Assembly: GCF_023283845.1 (NCBI RefSeq)
Contig: NZ_JAKILC010000003.1
Coordinates: 272,779-336,778, forward strand
Length of the DNA stretch: 64,000 bases
Direction of reading: 5' to 3'
From: Shewanella marinintestina
GTDB lineage: Bacteria > Pseudomonadota > Gammaproteobacteria > Enterobacterales > Shewanellaceae
The translations under genes were made by a program, and so were the position numbers. Shown one piece after another: positions 18,039 to 28,071 of the stretch (position 1 is the first letter of the stretch; each line of letters begins with the position of its first letter). Under the pieces are notes generated by a model that was given only the letters and a program-made list of their open reading frames with translations, was not told where the DNA came from and did not search any database.

Positions 18039-19664
18039 ATGAAAGACTCTTTTTTTCGCAGCATGACTTGGCTGCATACGTGGGTAGGTTTACTTGTTTG
18101 TTGGGTACTATTATTAGTGTTTTTTGCTGGTACATTAAGTTATTACCGCTATGAAATGACGCTTTGGAGCAAGCCTGAACTGCACAAAAATGTTATTCAG
18201 CAGTATGAAAACATTAATGTCGCTAGTGAATTAACTCGGGCTCAAAACTACTTATCTGCACAAGCTCCAGACGCTCGTGATTGGCGAATTAACTTTCCTA
18301 CTGACCGCAAACCTTATATGAGCTACGGCTGGCAAACACAGCCAGAAGAAGGGCAACGCCGCGGTAAGTTTGAAGAACATATCGCTCCAATTGAAGGCGA
18401 TACATTAATAACCAATGTGCGGGAGTCAAAAGGTGGCCACTTTTTCTACCGTCTGCATTTTGATCTGCACTACATGCCGGCCAAAATAGCACGCTGGATA
18501 GTTGGTTTTTGTACCATGTTTATGTTGGTCGCACTGATCAGTGGCATTGTTATTCACAAAAGAATCTTTAAAGACTTCTTTAGCTTTCGTCGCAACAAAG
18601 GCAGCCGTTCGTGGTTAGACGCCCATAACGTCAGCTCGGTGCTAGCATTACCTTACCATTTGATGATCACCTATACAGGATTGATTACATTAATGATGAT
18701 GTATATGCCTTGGGGAGTTATGACTGCCTATGACGGCGACTTTAAATCCTTTAGAAAGGAGTTAAGTCCAAGTCGAGTACAAGTTCAACCAGTAGGCATT
18801 GAAGCTCAAACAGTGGCACTAAGTCTGTTACTTCCTGACGTTGAACGTATATTTAAAGATTCGACGATTAAGCAAGTCGTGATTAACAATCCAAGTGATA
18901 AAAATAGCCAAGTTAACTTTTATCGAGATACTGGCGAAACGGTAACCGATAGAAGAACTGCTGTAGTATTTAACGGCACTACCGGCGAGCTAACTAACCC
19001 TGGAATTGAACCTGACTCTGGTGCACAAGATACTTACGATACATTAATTGCGCTGCATACTGGCCGTTTTGCAGAGCCTTTGTTACGTGCATTGTTCTTT
19101 ATCAGCGGTTTTTTAGGCTGCGCAATGATCACGACAGGGACATTACTTTGGGCTGTTAAAATTCGCCAAAAGCAGCAAAAACAAATTCAACAAGGCGCGA
19201 AAGCAAGCTTTGGCTTACGTTTAGTCGAAGGTTTAAACCTAACCTTCATTGTCGGTCTTCCTTTCGCTACAGCAGCATTTTTCTATGCTAATAGACTACT
19301 TCCTACTGAGATGCTTAACCGTGCTCAATGGGAGGTCAATTGCTTCTTCATTGCCTTAGCAGCCATGGGATTACTCGCTTGTATTAATCGTTCTCGCAAT
19401 GCTTGGAGAACCGCACTAGCAGTTACAGGAAGCTTATTAATCGCTATCCCAGTATTAAATGCGTTCACATCAAACAGCCACCTATTCGGTAACATAGCCA
19501 TGCAACAATGGCCATTAGTTGGCTTTGACTTAATGGCTGTGATAATGGGGTTTGCATTGTTTTTTGCCCGAGTGAAACTAGTTAGTAAAAACACTGTCAT
19601 AACCAAGAATGTGACACCTAAACGCAGAGCTCATAATGAATCTGCAGTAAAAGAGGGAGTATAA
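18039..19664 (+). CDS. PepSY-associated TM protein, siderophore-iron reductase type
   Basis: 541 residues. It starts MTWLHTWVGLLVCWVLLLVFF, the typical first helix of PepSY_TM proteins with a His in the membrane, followed by a large periplasmic segment (about 45-150). Further helices are near residues 155, 205, 345 and 400-520. Members (PiuB/FhuF-like reductase group, formerly iron-regulated membrane proteins) sit in the inner membrane and are linked to reductive release of iron from siderophores. It is tightly packed with DUF3649 and DUF3325 genes behind a Fur-like box. Confidence 0.85.
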   Translation: MKDSFFRSMTWLHTWVGLLVCWVLLLVFFAGTLSYYRYEMTLWSKPELHKNVIQQYENINVASELTRAQNYLSAQAPDARDWRINFPTDRKPYMSYGWQTQPEEGQRRGKFEEHIAPIEGDTLITNVRESKGGHFFYRLHFDLHYMPAKIARWIVGFCTMFMLVALISGIVIHKRIFKDFFSFRRNKGSRSWLDAHNVSSVLALPYHLMITYTGLITLMMMYMPWGVMTAYDGDFKSFRKELSPSRVQVQPVGIEAQTVALSLLLPDVERIFKDSTIKQVVINNPSDKNSQVNFYRDTGETVTDRRTAVVFNGTTGELTNPGIEPDSGAQDTYDTLIALHTGRFAEPLLRALFFISGFLGCAMITTGTLLWAVKIRQKQQKQIQQGAKASFGLRLVEGLNLTFIVGLPFATAAFFYANRLLPTEMLNRAQWEVNCFFIALAAMGLLACINRSRNAWRTALAVTGSLLIAIPVLNAFTSNSHLFGNIAMQQWPLVGFDLMAVIMGFALFFARVKLVSKNTVITKNVTPKRRAHNESAVKEGV

Positions 19665-19667
19665 ACC

Positions 19668-19994
19668 GTGATATTAAGTCTTTTGGGGTTTAGCTATCTC
19701 GCATTTGGACTGCTCGCGTTAGCGATGTTTTCTCATTATCGAGATGCATTTGGCAAAGCACCGAGTCCTTTACAAGCTAGGTTACTTTACATTGCTGGCT
19801 GGGTTGGCATTAGCACTACTTACTGGGGATGCATTACAGACCAAGGCTTTGCCTACGGCAGTATTTTGTTCTTTGGTTTATTGTCTTTTGCGGGTCTGTT
19901 AGTCATTTTAATGCTCAGCTATAGAGCCAAATTTTTGCCTCACTCAATGGCTGCAAGTACAGTTTTTAGCTCAGTATTAATCGCTATTAACTAA
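19668..19994 (+). CDS. DUF3325 family membrane protein
   Basis: 108 residues, GTG start 3 bases after the preceding stop, with about three transmembrane segments (2-18, 38-58, 62-85). Small DUF3325 proteins characteristically end DUF3649-PepSY operons. The molecular role is unknown; involvement in iron-siderophore uptake is inferred from the operon. A strong terminator follows. Confidence 0.7.
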   Translation: MILSLLGFSYLAFGLLALAMFSHYRDAFGKAPSPLQARLLYIAGWVGISTTYWGCITDQGFAYGSILFFGLLSFAGLLVILMLSYRAKFLPHSMAASTVFSSVLIAIN

Positions 19995-20025
19995 CTGCAG
20001 AACTGTTAGCTGGTTAATATGCACT

Positions 20026-20056
20026 AAGCCTTTTGCAGTCATGCAAAAGGCTTTTT
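20026..20056 (+). terminator. Terminator of the iron uptake operon
   Basis: AAGCCTTTTGCA, a 4-base loop, TGCAAAAGGCTTTTT: 12 perfect pairs and a T-run. Confidence 0.9.
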
Positions 20057-20232
20057 GTATCATGAGACTTTGCAGGCTAAAAATAACAGGCCCGTACACA
20101 AACCTATTACTACTCTCAATTTTAGTGAGAAAAAACCCAACAAGGCCAAGTTCTTATCTTAGTTCAGCTTAGGTACAGTTTAGAGGTTTTAGTATTGACG
20201 CTACCAAGAATAACTTACCATACTGAGATCCC

Positions 20233-20760
20233 ATGCTTACAGCCTCCCCTAGCGCTTCAGTTAATCATACTCCCACTCAAAATAATGATAGCTCAGCGAA
20301 TACCAATAAAGCTCCTGCCAGAAATATGCTTACACAAAGTGGCGCATCTGCAACAATTCAGACTATCGATTCAACTAAACACTCAAGCTCAAGTCGGCAG
20401 ACTCAGCCTGCAATAAACAATCAAGACACCGTGAGCTTAAGCGAAGAATCAATAAAACTATCTGCAACTAACAAAAATGATGCTCAAGTCCTCGCTAACA
20501 GACCTAACCTGCCAAATGAAGGCGAAAAAGCAGAGGTCTACATCGAATATAAAAAGGCTAAGATGCAATACCAAATCTATGCTGATATGGCTAATGTCGT
20601 CACAGGTAATAATTCAGGAGTATCGCCAATGACCGCCCATTACTTGGTTAATAATGATGACGCCCGCGCAGCGGGCGTGAACGCTAAAGCTCAGCAACAA
20701 CAAATTGCTACCATGCAAACCTACGCCAGCACCAGCCAGAACTTGAATGAACAAAGCTAA
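20233..20760 (+). CDS. Hypothetical Ser/Thr/Asn-rich protein
   Basis: 175 residues with no signal peptide or membrane segment. Residues 1-65 are a low-complexity Ser/Thr/Asn/Gln stretch. There follow a conserved-looking DTVSLSEESIKLS (about 65-77), a charged helical stretch (EKAEVYIEYKKAKMQYQIY) and a Gln-rich tail (AKAQQQQIATMQTYA). I do not recognise a family. Composition suggests a largely disordered protein with one helix that may bind a partner. It stands alone between the iron operon and the OsmC-like gene. Confidence 0.6.
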   Translation: MLTASPSASVNHTPTQNNDSSANTNKAPARNMLTQSGASATIQTIDSTKHSSSSRQTQPAINNQDTVSLSEESIKLSATNKNDAQVLANRPNLPNEGEKAEVYIEYKKAKMQYQIYADMANVVTGNNSGVSPMTAHYLVNNDDARAAGVNAKAQQQQIATMQTYASTSQNLNEQS

Positions 20761-20939
20761 CTCTTGTCTCCAGCAACGCTGAAAAAGCAAGGTTGTTTTA
20801 TAGAACGTATTAAGCTAATTCTCTAATTTAGTAAAATAATAACTCACTAAATTGACTGGTAAAGCAACTCTGAATCGATTAAAAATGAACAGTAATGTTG
20901 TACTAATTGTGATTACCTAATAATAAGAGTTAGCAAAAT

Positions 20940-21386
20940 ATGAGCTTTAATATCAACCTCAGTTGGTCCCCTACTGATAAACCAGTAACAGAACTACAAA
21001 ACTTTTGCCGAGATCATCAAATTACTTTCGGCAGCGGCCAACAAATTCAGGGTTCATCTGCGCCTGAATACAAGGGTTCAGATGATAAAGTTAACCCAGA
21101 AGAAAGTTTACTCGCTGCATTAGCAAGCTGCCACATGCTGACTTTTCTCACTATCGCCCATCTTAAACGACTCCCCATATTAAGTTACCAAGATAATGCT
21201 TATGCTGAACTAGGCAAAAACTCTAAGGGACAAATATTTATCAGTAAAATTGTATTAAAACCCCATGTTGAGTTTGCGACTGAAGTTAATGAAGATGTGC
21301 TCAAGAAAATGCATGAAAAGTCTCATAACAACTGCTTTATCGCTAATAGTTTAAGTAACGAAACAGCTTTTGAAATCAAATATTAA
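20940..21386 (+). CDS. OsmC family peroxiredoxin-like protein
   Basis: 148 residues. The two cysteines that define OsmC/Ohr thiol peroxidases are present: Cys64 in LAALASCHM and Cys132 in NNCFIANS. The stretch PEESLLAALASCHM is the family signature. Such proteins reduce organic hydroperoxides in the cytoplasm. The sequence resembles the broader OsmC/YhfA-like branch more than Ohr itself. It is a single gene followed by a bidirectional terminator. Confidence 0.85.
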   Translation: MSFNINLSWSPTDKPVTELQNFCRDHQITFGSGQQIQGSSAPEYKGSDDKVNPEESLLAALASCHMLTFLTIAHLKRLPILSYQDNAYAELGKNSKGQIFISKIVLKPHVEFATEVNEDVLKKMHEKSHNNCFIANSLSNETAFEIKY

Positions 21387-21403
21387 CTTTGAAATAGCCC
21401 AAT

Positions 21404-21434
21404 AAAAAAGCTAGGCCTTATGCCTAGCTTTTTT
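21404..21434. terminator. Bidirectional terminator
   Basis: AAAAAAGCTAGGC, a short loop, GCCTAGCTTTTTT, between the convergent OsmC-like and lipoprotein genes; usable on both strands. Confidence 0.9.
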
Positions 21435-21455
21435 ATTAATTTGAGCGTTTAAAAT

Positions 21456-22043
21456 TTACTCTGCATCATTTTCGATAAAGTCATCTGTAAAGTCAGTTTC
21501 CCAATACTTATAACCTTGTACCGTGGCTTGCGCAGCAGCGCCCATTAAGTTTACTTGGTAAGTTTTCACGCCAGATACATCTACCGACTGGTTCGCGGAC
21601 GCTTGCTCACCACTGCCCTCATACTCGGCGCTTGCTTCTGCCTGCGCTTGTCCTTCATAGCCAGACTCTTTAAATCGCGTCAGCGCTGCACGTTCACTAA
21701 ACGCTTGTACAAAAGCAACTTGCTTCCAACCAATACCTGCACCGACACCACCAGTAGCAAAACGATAATAAGAACGACTCCCTCCTTCGTGTAACACACA
21801 TACTCCACCACCGGTAGATAAGGCAAACAGGTAACTGTTACTGCCTGTACAGACGACATAGCCAACTGAGTTAGCTACAGCCGATTTGGCCCCGGAGTGT
21901 TCACTATAAATCTCTTGCAACGCAGATTGAGTTTCTTCCCGGGCATGCATTTTTTTGGCTTCAGGTGTATCACCGGTTGCACAACCCACGAGAAATACAG
22001 GAATAGCAATTGCCGCAAGTTTAAGAGAGTTCAGTTGAAACAT
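21456..22043 (-). CDS. SYLF/YSC84-like lipoprotein
   Basis: 195 residues with a type II signal peptide and lipobox FLVGC (Cys21). The mature part has the SYLF/YSC84 feel: SAVANSVGYVVCTG, a glycine-rich STGGGVCVLHEGG and ATGGVGAGIGWKQVAFVQAFS. SYLF domains bind lipids; the bacterial lipoprotein members are of unknown role. The family call is moderate. It stands alone, convergent with the OsmC-like gene. Confidence 0.65.
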   Translation of the reverse strand: MFQLNSLKLAAIAIPVFLVGCATGDTPEAKKMHAREETQSALQEIYSEHSGAKSAVANSVGYVVCTGSNSYLFALSTGGGVCVLHEGGSRSYYRFATGGVGAGIGWKQVAFVQAFSERAALTRFKESGYEGQAQAEASAEYEGSGEQASANQSVDVSGVKTYQVNLMGAAAQATVQGYKYWETDFTDDFIENDAE

Positions 22044-22260
22044 GGATTAATCCTTAACAAAAATAATGAGGAGCATTGGCACTCAAGATGTAGCTAGTTG
22101 AACTATTTAACGTATAGCACAAGAATCAAGCTATTGATTCAGTTATATATCACCTCAAAGCTTAACGGCTGCTTGATACAAGCTTTATCACTATCACTTT
22201 TGTTCGAATGTGTTTATTGCATCACAAGAGCAACTCAATACGAGCGCTTAAAGTCTGCAG

Positions 22261-23316
22261 CTAAAGGCTATTTCTTTTCTTTAAAAACTTCCAATCACGA
22301 GATTCTAAATAGAAGGATGCGAAAATCATATAAACCCCAACCAAAAACAGCTGTAAGATCCTTAAATAGAAATTCACTGCAACATCTTTATCGGTCGAAG
22401 ATGCCGTTGAGCCAACCACAACCAGTAATGCTGATAAAATACCAGCGTAAAGCGGCGCTTTTTCTGGATTGGCATATATTTTTTGCCCAAACAACAAGGC
22501 TGCGAGCATTGACATACCAATGTAAAAAGGCAGTTCGGGTACTATGGTAAGCATGTTGTAAAACACAATCGCTAATGCACCGCCAATACCATTGGTGATC
22601 AATAAAAACAGACTGACCTTAATGCTTTTTGCGCCCGCAGCCTGCAACGACAAAATGGCAATAAAAATCATGGTTAGCAGCGCGCCAGATATTTCCAGGA
22701 AGTAAAAGAACCAAATAACTGGGAACGCAATAATCAACGCCCTAAACGCTTCATGAGTTCGCTCATCATGACTTTGCGCAGCACTCGCTAGTTGCTCTCT
22801 ATTGGGCGATAAATCCGGTAGCAATGCATGCAGCAAGGCAAAAATAGACACCGCAACCACACCCGAAAAACTTAACCCTACTCCAACTAATATCGCAGCT
22901 CCCGGCTGCAATAAACTCATATAAGGTAAAAGTAAGGTTGCGACAATGAATATGGTCGCAAAGAAGTTCCACCTAGGATCGCTAAATAGGTAATAACCCC
23001 AAAGCATCATCATCGCGATTAGTGGCAATAACACCATAGGGTATTGGGTTGGTCCGAAACTCACTATCCACGCCAGACCTATAGTACAAATCATCGAGAT
23101 AAGCAGCTCGTACACGGTTTGCACGGTTGGCTCTTGCCTATCAACTAAAAACTTAGCCACAAAAACCGGCACGATAAACGCCAGTGGCCACGCCCAAATA
23201 GCTGATATCGCAACCGCTAAACCAATACCTAAAGTAAAACGTAGAACGCGTCTGGTATAGATGGCCTCTTCAGAGGCCATCCTTGTATTTATTGAAGCAC
23301 TGCGACTATCTGACAT
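22261..23316 (-). CDS. DUF2955 (FUSC-like) membrane protein
   Basis: 351 residues with about nine hydrophobic segments in two blocks (25-175 and 195-340). It resembles DUF2955/FUSC-type inner membrane proteins that work with an HlyD-family partner, like the AaeAB aromatic-acid efflux pair. It overlaps the upstream HlyD gene by 11 bases, so the two are translationally coupled. The substrate is unknown. Confidence 0.75.
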   Translation of the reverse strand: MSDSRSASINTRMASEEAIYTRRVLRFTLGIGLAVAISAIWAWPLAFIVPVFVAKFLVDRQEPTVQTVYELLISMICTIGLAWIVSFGPTQYPMVLLPLIAMMMLWGYYLFSDPRWNFFATIFIVATLLLPYMSLLQPGAAILVGVGLSFSGVVAVSIFALLHALLPDLSPNREQLASAAQSHDERTHEAFRALIIAFPVIWFFYFLEISGALLTMIFIAILSLQAAGAKSIKVSLFLLITNGIGGALAIVFYNMLTIVPELPFYIGMSMLAALLFGQKIYANPEKAPLYAGILSALLVVVGSTASSTDKDVAVNFYLRILQLFLVGVYMIFASFYLESRDWKFLKKRNSL

Positions 23317-24442
23317 AAGAGAACCAGCTCACAAGGCGGATCCAAAACTTACCAAATAGATTAATGATGCTACTGTCGCTGGTATAAACAATCACATCGG
23401 CTTGGCCACCAACACGTCTTAGCCCCACAGCTTCATCTGCAGGCAACACGATAGTGACAGGAAAACGCTGAGATTGACGCAGCCAGCCTGTTTGACCAGA
23501 TACCTGTGCAAGCTTACCTGTTTGCTCGCTTTGCCCCCAGTCGATACCGTAATCAATGCTACCAACCGTCGCTTGAAAGACCTCTCCGGGCGCGTAATCA
23601 AGTGCAAACTCAACTTTATCGCCAGGCTGCATATTGCCTAAGCTATTTTCTCTAAAGTAAGCTTCAATCCATACATCTTCCGATGAGATAAACGTCATCA
23701 CCGGCTGACCCGCACTGGCGTAAATCCCCTCTTTTAATCTGAAGTTTGACGCAACGCCATCAGTCGGCGCTGTAATCGAGGTCCGTGCTAAATCTAACTG
23801 GGCTTTTTCAAGGCTCAATAATGCTGATTTAACGTTAGTATTATTTTCACCTTCTGCACCAAGGCGCTCCTCTGCTTTCGCCAGTTCGGCTTTAGCCGCA
23901 GCAACGCCAGCTTCAGCCTTCGTTAACTCAGCCCTAGCATTATCCGCATCGGCCTGCGACATCACCGCTCTATCAACCATGGCAAAGATACGTTTAGACT
24001 GTACTTGGGCATTCTTAAGATTGGCTTGCGCGTTAGTCACCTTTGCTTGCGCCGCAGCTACGTTAGCGGTTTGCGCGCCCACGTTTTGGCCTGCTTTTTT
24101 AAGGGACTGTTCGGCTTGATTCAGAGCAATTTCATAATCTTGTGGATTAATTTTTGCCAGCACATCACCTTGTCTAATCAAGGTGTTTGGCTCAACTAAA
24201 ATATCGACAATCTCACCTGAGACTTGCGGGCTAATAGGCACTACATAGCCACGAATTCGACCTAAATCGGTAGAGGGAATAAAGCGGTCGGCAATAAGGT
24301 GGAATACAAATAAAAAACTTACGACGATTAAAATAATATTGGTCGCTTTACGTATTTTGTTATTTTTACTTGGGCTCTCTTGCGGCGCGTTATCGCTAGT
24401 ACTCACTTCATCATTTGCGATCGCTGTTTTTTCTTCAGTCAT
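23306..24442 (-). CDS. HlyD/EmrA family periplasmic adaptor
   Basis: 378 residues from the ATG at 24442, which has AAAGGG at good spacing; the frame is open further upstream but those starts lack a ribosome binding site. There is one N-terminal transmembrane helix (about 34-53). Then come a lipoyl half-motif (GYVVPISPQVSGEIVDILVE), an alanine-rich coiled-coil hairpin (about 95-205) and a beta-barrel domain, as in EmrA and AaeA. It would bridge the inner membrane DUF2955 protein to an outer membrane channel encoded elsewhere. Confidence 0.88.
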   Translation of the reverse strand: MTEEKTAIANDEVSTSDNAPQESPSKNNKIRKATNIILIVVSFLFVFHLIADRFIPSTDLGRIRGYVVPISPQVSGEIVDILVEPNTLIRQGDVLAKINPQDYEIALNQAEQSLKKAGQNVGAQTANVAAAQAKVTNAQANLKNAQVQSKRIFAMVDRAVMSQADADNARAELTKAEAGVAAAKAELAKAEERLGAEGENNTNVKSALLSLEKAQLDLARTSITAPTDGVASNFRLKEGIYASAGQPVMTFISSEDVWIEAYFRENSLGNMQPGDKVEFALDYAPGEVFQATVGSIDYGIDWGQSEQTGKLAQVSGQTGWLRQSQRFPVTIVLPADEAVGLRRVGGQADVIVYTSDSSIINLFGKFWIRLVSWFSYVR

Positions 24443-24792
24443 ACTCATCCCTTTGGTAACCGACTGGCAAGCTGCAATAAAAGCTCTGCGTGAATGGCGT
24501 ATTAAATAATTAAGCAATAAATTCTTTAGATTAGTATGAATTAACGCTTGATTACTCACATTATTTTTTATCCAGTTTAGTGTCTATAACTATAAATATT
24601 CAATATTTTTGTAAAATAAATTCAACAAAATCGCGTAAGCAAGATCCCACATGTAGTCGATCGAGATTGAGCACTGCGCTTGCTAAAGGAATAAAGAAGG
24701 TTACTAAGCAAAGGAGGGATAAAGATAGACGTTATAGGCCATTATTCAAGGCTCATAACGCCATCTTACACAGTTAACTAACTAGCGGTTTA

Positions 24793-27700
24793 TCAGAATG
24801 CCTTATGCACATCTTCGGCCATGCCTTTTACTGGCATAGGTTTAGGTACTAGCTTAGTGGCAGGTTGCTGTTTAAGCGCCTCTTTTAGATAACTAACTGC
24901 TTTATCTAATTGCGCATCTGTGCCGCTAAATGTTGCGTATGGTAGGTTGTCGACCTCAATATCAGGGCTAACACCGCGGCCTTCAATAATCCAGCTACCG
25001 TCCATTGCATATTGTGGATACTCAGCTACACGTGCCATGCCTTTATCTGTTAATGAGTTACGCCCAGATAACCACACACCTGCGCCTGCTGTTTGCTTAC
25101 CAATCAATGGCGCAATACCCAACGCCTTAACGCCTGCAGAGAAGGTTTCGCCGTCAGAGTAGGTTAGCTGATCGGTCAGAACAACTAACTGACCGTTAAA
25201 GGTTTGCTGCATATTGCCTGATGGTGTGCCATGGGTTGGCGCCCAAAATGCCCAAGTCCTGCGCAGTAACTTTTCAATGATCCAGCTATCAATATTACCG
25301 CCACGGTTACGGCGCACATCGATAACTAACCCGTCTTTATTGACGTTAGCGTAAAACTCTCGCGCAAAGCTTGAGATATCACCGCTACCCATGGCATATA
25401 GGTGCAAGTAGCCAAACTTACCATTACTGTCTTTGGACACTTTGGCGCTGTTATGTTGCACCCAGTCTGTGTATCTCAACTTGGCATTTTTAGATGGGCT
25501 TACTGGCTCTACAATTGTTTGATGAGTTTTACTGCCGCGCTTAAGAGTAAGTAATACTTGCTTGCCCTCTTGATTACGCAGCAGCTTAGTCACATCGGCC
25601 ATATTATTGAGCGGCTTAGCGTTAATCGAGACAATCACATCACCGACTTTGGCATTAACGCCCATTTGCGCCAGTGGCGCTGCTTGTGCTGGTAACTCAG
25701 GATCGCCTTGATAAATATGCTCAATGACTACTCCCGCCTTAGTTTGCTCAAGACGCGCGCCAAGACTGGCTGATTTTGCTTTATCGGCATCTTTTGGTGC
25801 ATCACCACCACGCACCTGTGAATGCAAAGAATCTAGTTCGCCCATCATCTGCGTAAACAGATCATTCAATTCATGACGGTCGGTTAGTCTATCGACTAAC
25901 GGTTGGTATTTGGCTTTGGTTGCCTGCCAATCAAGTCCGCGCATACTCTTGTCATAAAAAGAATCGCGGTGCATCAACCAAGCGTCTTCAAACATCTGTT
26001 GCCACTCGCTCGCAGGCTCAATCGCCAGCTGCCATAGATTGGTTTTTACATTGGCGTTAGTCAGCTCTTTTGGCAGTTTATCGCCTGCATCAACAATCAG
26101 CATTTCGCTGCCTTGCTTAGACTGCTTACGAATAAATAATTTGCTTGAGTCTTGAGACAATTGATACTCGCCAACATCTTTAGCAAAGGTGTCAACTTTA
26201 GGGCTTAACGGATCAAACTTAACCACTTTCAAGCTAGATTTACCGCTAGTTGTGGTATCAAGCAGGTAAAACTTATCGTCTGCCATTTGCAGTGAGCTGT
26301 AGTTACCCGCAGGCACTGGCACTTGCCATAAACGATTGGCTAAACCTTTCCAATCGACTTCGGTTTCAATCTCGTCATCATCCGCTTTTGCAGGTTTTGA
26401 TAACAACTCATTTGGCTTTTGAAAGGCAAAACGCGCGTCTTCATTCAAGGCTATCGCAAACACTTGGGTGCGCTTATCAAACATTGGCCCTAGGTTTCTG
26501 TCTCCCCAAGGTGAAGTCGGTGTAGACACAAACTGACGATTTGATAAGAAATACAGCCAGTCGCCATCGGCGCTAAAGCTTGGCGAAAATGACTCGTATT
26601 TATCGCTAGTCAGTGATTCAGCGCGATTATCGTCTAATGAGTACAACACGATTTGCGGGCGCGCTTTACCCATTTCCGCTTTGGTTAATGCAATAAATTG
26701 ACTGTCACCAGACCAAACGATATCAGCATATGGACCCAGCCCCTCGCCTTGAGTGATGATTTTTTTATTACTGCCTTTCTTTAAATCTAACAACCATACA
26801 TTGCCGTCATAATCGTCATGGGCAAGGTAACGTCCATCAGGTGACAAGTGCAGATCGAGTCTTAGGGTTTTGCCATCTTTAGTTAGCTGCTTGGCGTTAT
26901 CGCTGCCATCTGCCGCAAAGCGCCACACTTCTTGCTCGCCCGTTGCATCGCTAATACCGTATACCCAAGCGCCATCTTGGCTCATCACTGCGTTACGTAC
27001 GCGGTTATGACCCGGCAAAGATATCTCCACTAAACGTTGACCATCGGTGCCAGCAATTGCCACATGGCTGCGGGCGGTGATCACCACTTTGTCAGCCTGA
27101 GGCGATAAGTTAGTGGCTGTTGCGTATTTCATTGGTGCTTTCACCCAGTGCTCACGCTTTTGGGCAAAGTCTGATGTTAAATCAATCTCAACAGTTTGGT
27201 CTTGGTTAGTTGCTATATCAAACAACTTAATATCGGCGCCCTGCTGAAACACGATGCGACCTTGGTCGAGTCGTGCATTACGCACTTGCCATTCGTTATA
27301 TTGAGTATGCTGCTTAAGATCACTGCCATCCGTAGCCATTGACCAAATGTTGTCATTGCCATCACTATCGCTAACAAAATAAAGGCGAGAGTCCCATAAC
27401 ATAGGTTGTCTGACAGAGCCTTGATGAGCAGCCGTTAACAACGTCGCTTCTTGTTTGCTGCCAAGCTTATATTTCCACAGCTCACCTTTAGCGCCACCAC
27501 GATACACTTTAGCGTTATCGCCTGTTGTTTGGAGGCCAAAGCGGGTGAAGTAAACATATTCACCTTTATCATCAATATCCCCTTCAATGGCATCGGCCAA
27601 AGGCAAGTCTTCTGTGAGCAAGGTTTGTGGATCGACGGTTCTTAATACCCAGTAGTTCGCCGGACCAAATGCATTATCTGTGGCATATAAAACTTTTCCA

Positions 27701-28071
27701 TCAGCGGTCCAGCCTTGTACTCGCACGCGGCTGTTTTCAAAACTTACGCGCTTAGCTTGCCCGCCATTAATTGGAATAACGTAAACTTCTGACGAGCCTT
27801 CATAATTGGCAACGTATGCCACAAACTGACCGTCTTTTGAGATGCTTGCGCCAAGCTCTTCTGCCGGTAAACTGGTTAAGCGCCTAGCTTGGGTGTCTGA
27901 TAGTGCTTGAGTCCACAAATCGCCCTCAGCGGTAAACACTAAGGTTTGCTCGTTTAGCGCCGGCGCTCGAAAGTAGCCCGGCTTAAGAGTCGATTCTGAG
28001 GCGTGTGCAGGGGAAAGAGTCAAAGTACCTAGGGCAAGCATGCAGCATGCGAGTGAGTGACGAATTTTCAT
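24793..28071 (-). CDS. Tricorn-like S41 peptidase, exported
   Basis: 1092 residues with a signal peptide (cleavage near residue 24). The order is an N-terminal beta-propeller of WD40/PD40-like repeats (about 40-660, with motifs such as ISKDGQFVAYVANYEG and SPDGRYLAHDDYDG), a tricorn C1-like helical part, a PDZ domain (about 770-860) and an S41 catalytic domain (about 880-1070). The likely nucleophile is Ser972 in QLTYSDGE. Tricorn enzymes degrade peptides to small fragments; the signal peptide places this one in the periplasm. The gene is monocistronic. Confidence 0.9.
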   Translation of the reverse strand: MKIRHSLACCMLALGTLTLSPAHASESTLKPGYFRAPALNEQTLVFTAEGDLWTQALSDTQARRLTSLPAEELGASISKDGQFVAYVANYEGSSEVYVIPINGGQAKRVSFENSRVRVQGWTADGKVLYATDNAFGPANYWVLRTVDPQTLLTEDLPLADAIEGDIDDKGEYVYFTRFGLQTTGDNAKVYRGGAKGELWKYKLGSKQEATLLTAAHQGSVRQPMLWDSRLYFVSDSDGNDNIWSMATDGSDLKQHTQYNEWQVRNARLDQGRIVFQQGADIKLFDIATNQDQTVEIDLTSDFAQKREHWVKAPMKYATATNLSPQADKVVITARSHVAIAGTDGQRLVEISLPGHNRVRNAVMSQDGAWVYGISDATGEQEVWRFAADGSDNAKQLTKDGKTLRLDLHLSPDGRYLAHDDYDGNVWLLDLKKGSNKKIITQGEGLGPYADIVWSGDSQFIALTKAEMGKARPQIVLYSLDDNRAESLTSDKYESFSPSFSADGDWLYFLSNRQFVSTPTSPWGDRNLGPMFDKRTQVFAIALNEDARFAFQKPNELLSKPAKADDDEIETEVDWKGLANRLWQVPVPAGNYSSLQMADDKFYLLDTTTSGKSSLKVVKFDPLSPKVDTFAKDVGEYQLSQDSSKLFIRKQSKQGSEMLIVDAGDKLPKELTNANVKTNLWQLAIEPASEWQQMFEDAWLMHRDSFYDKSMRGLDWQATKAKYQPLVDRLTDRHELNDLFTQMMGELDSLHSQVRGGDAPKDADKAKSASLGARLEQTKAGVVIEHIYQGDPELPAQAAPLAQMGVNAKVGDVIVSINAKPLNNMADVTKLLRNQEGKQVLLTLKRGSKTHQTIVEPVSPSKNAKLRYTDWVQHNSAKVSKDSNGKFGYLHLYAMGSGDISSFAREFYANVNKDGLVIDVRRNRGGNIDSWIIEKLLRRTWAFWAPTHGTPSGNMQQTFNGQLVVLTDQLTYSDGETFSAGVKALGIAPLIGKQTAGAGVWLSGRNSLTDKGMARVAEYPQYAMDGSWIIEGRGVSPDIEVDNLPYATFSGTDAQLDKAVSYLKEALKQQPATKLVPKPMPVKGMAEDVHKAF

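Noticed and set aside
22098..22550. 150-residue plus-strand frame
   Set aside because: It overlaps the 3' part of the DUF2955 gene on the other strand and has no protein-like features.
24443..24559. Upstream starts for the HlyD-family protein
   Set aside because: There is no ribosome binding site, and the 39 extra residues do not look like a normal N-terminus; the ATG at 24442 is better placed.
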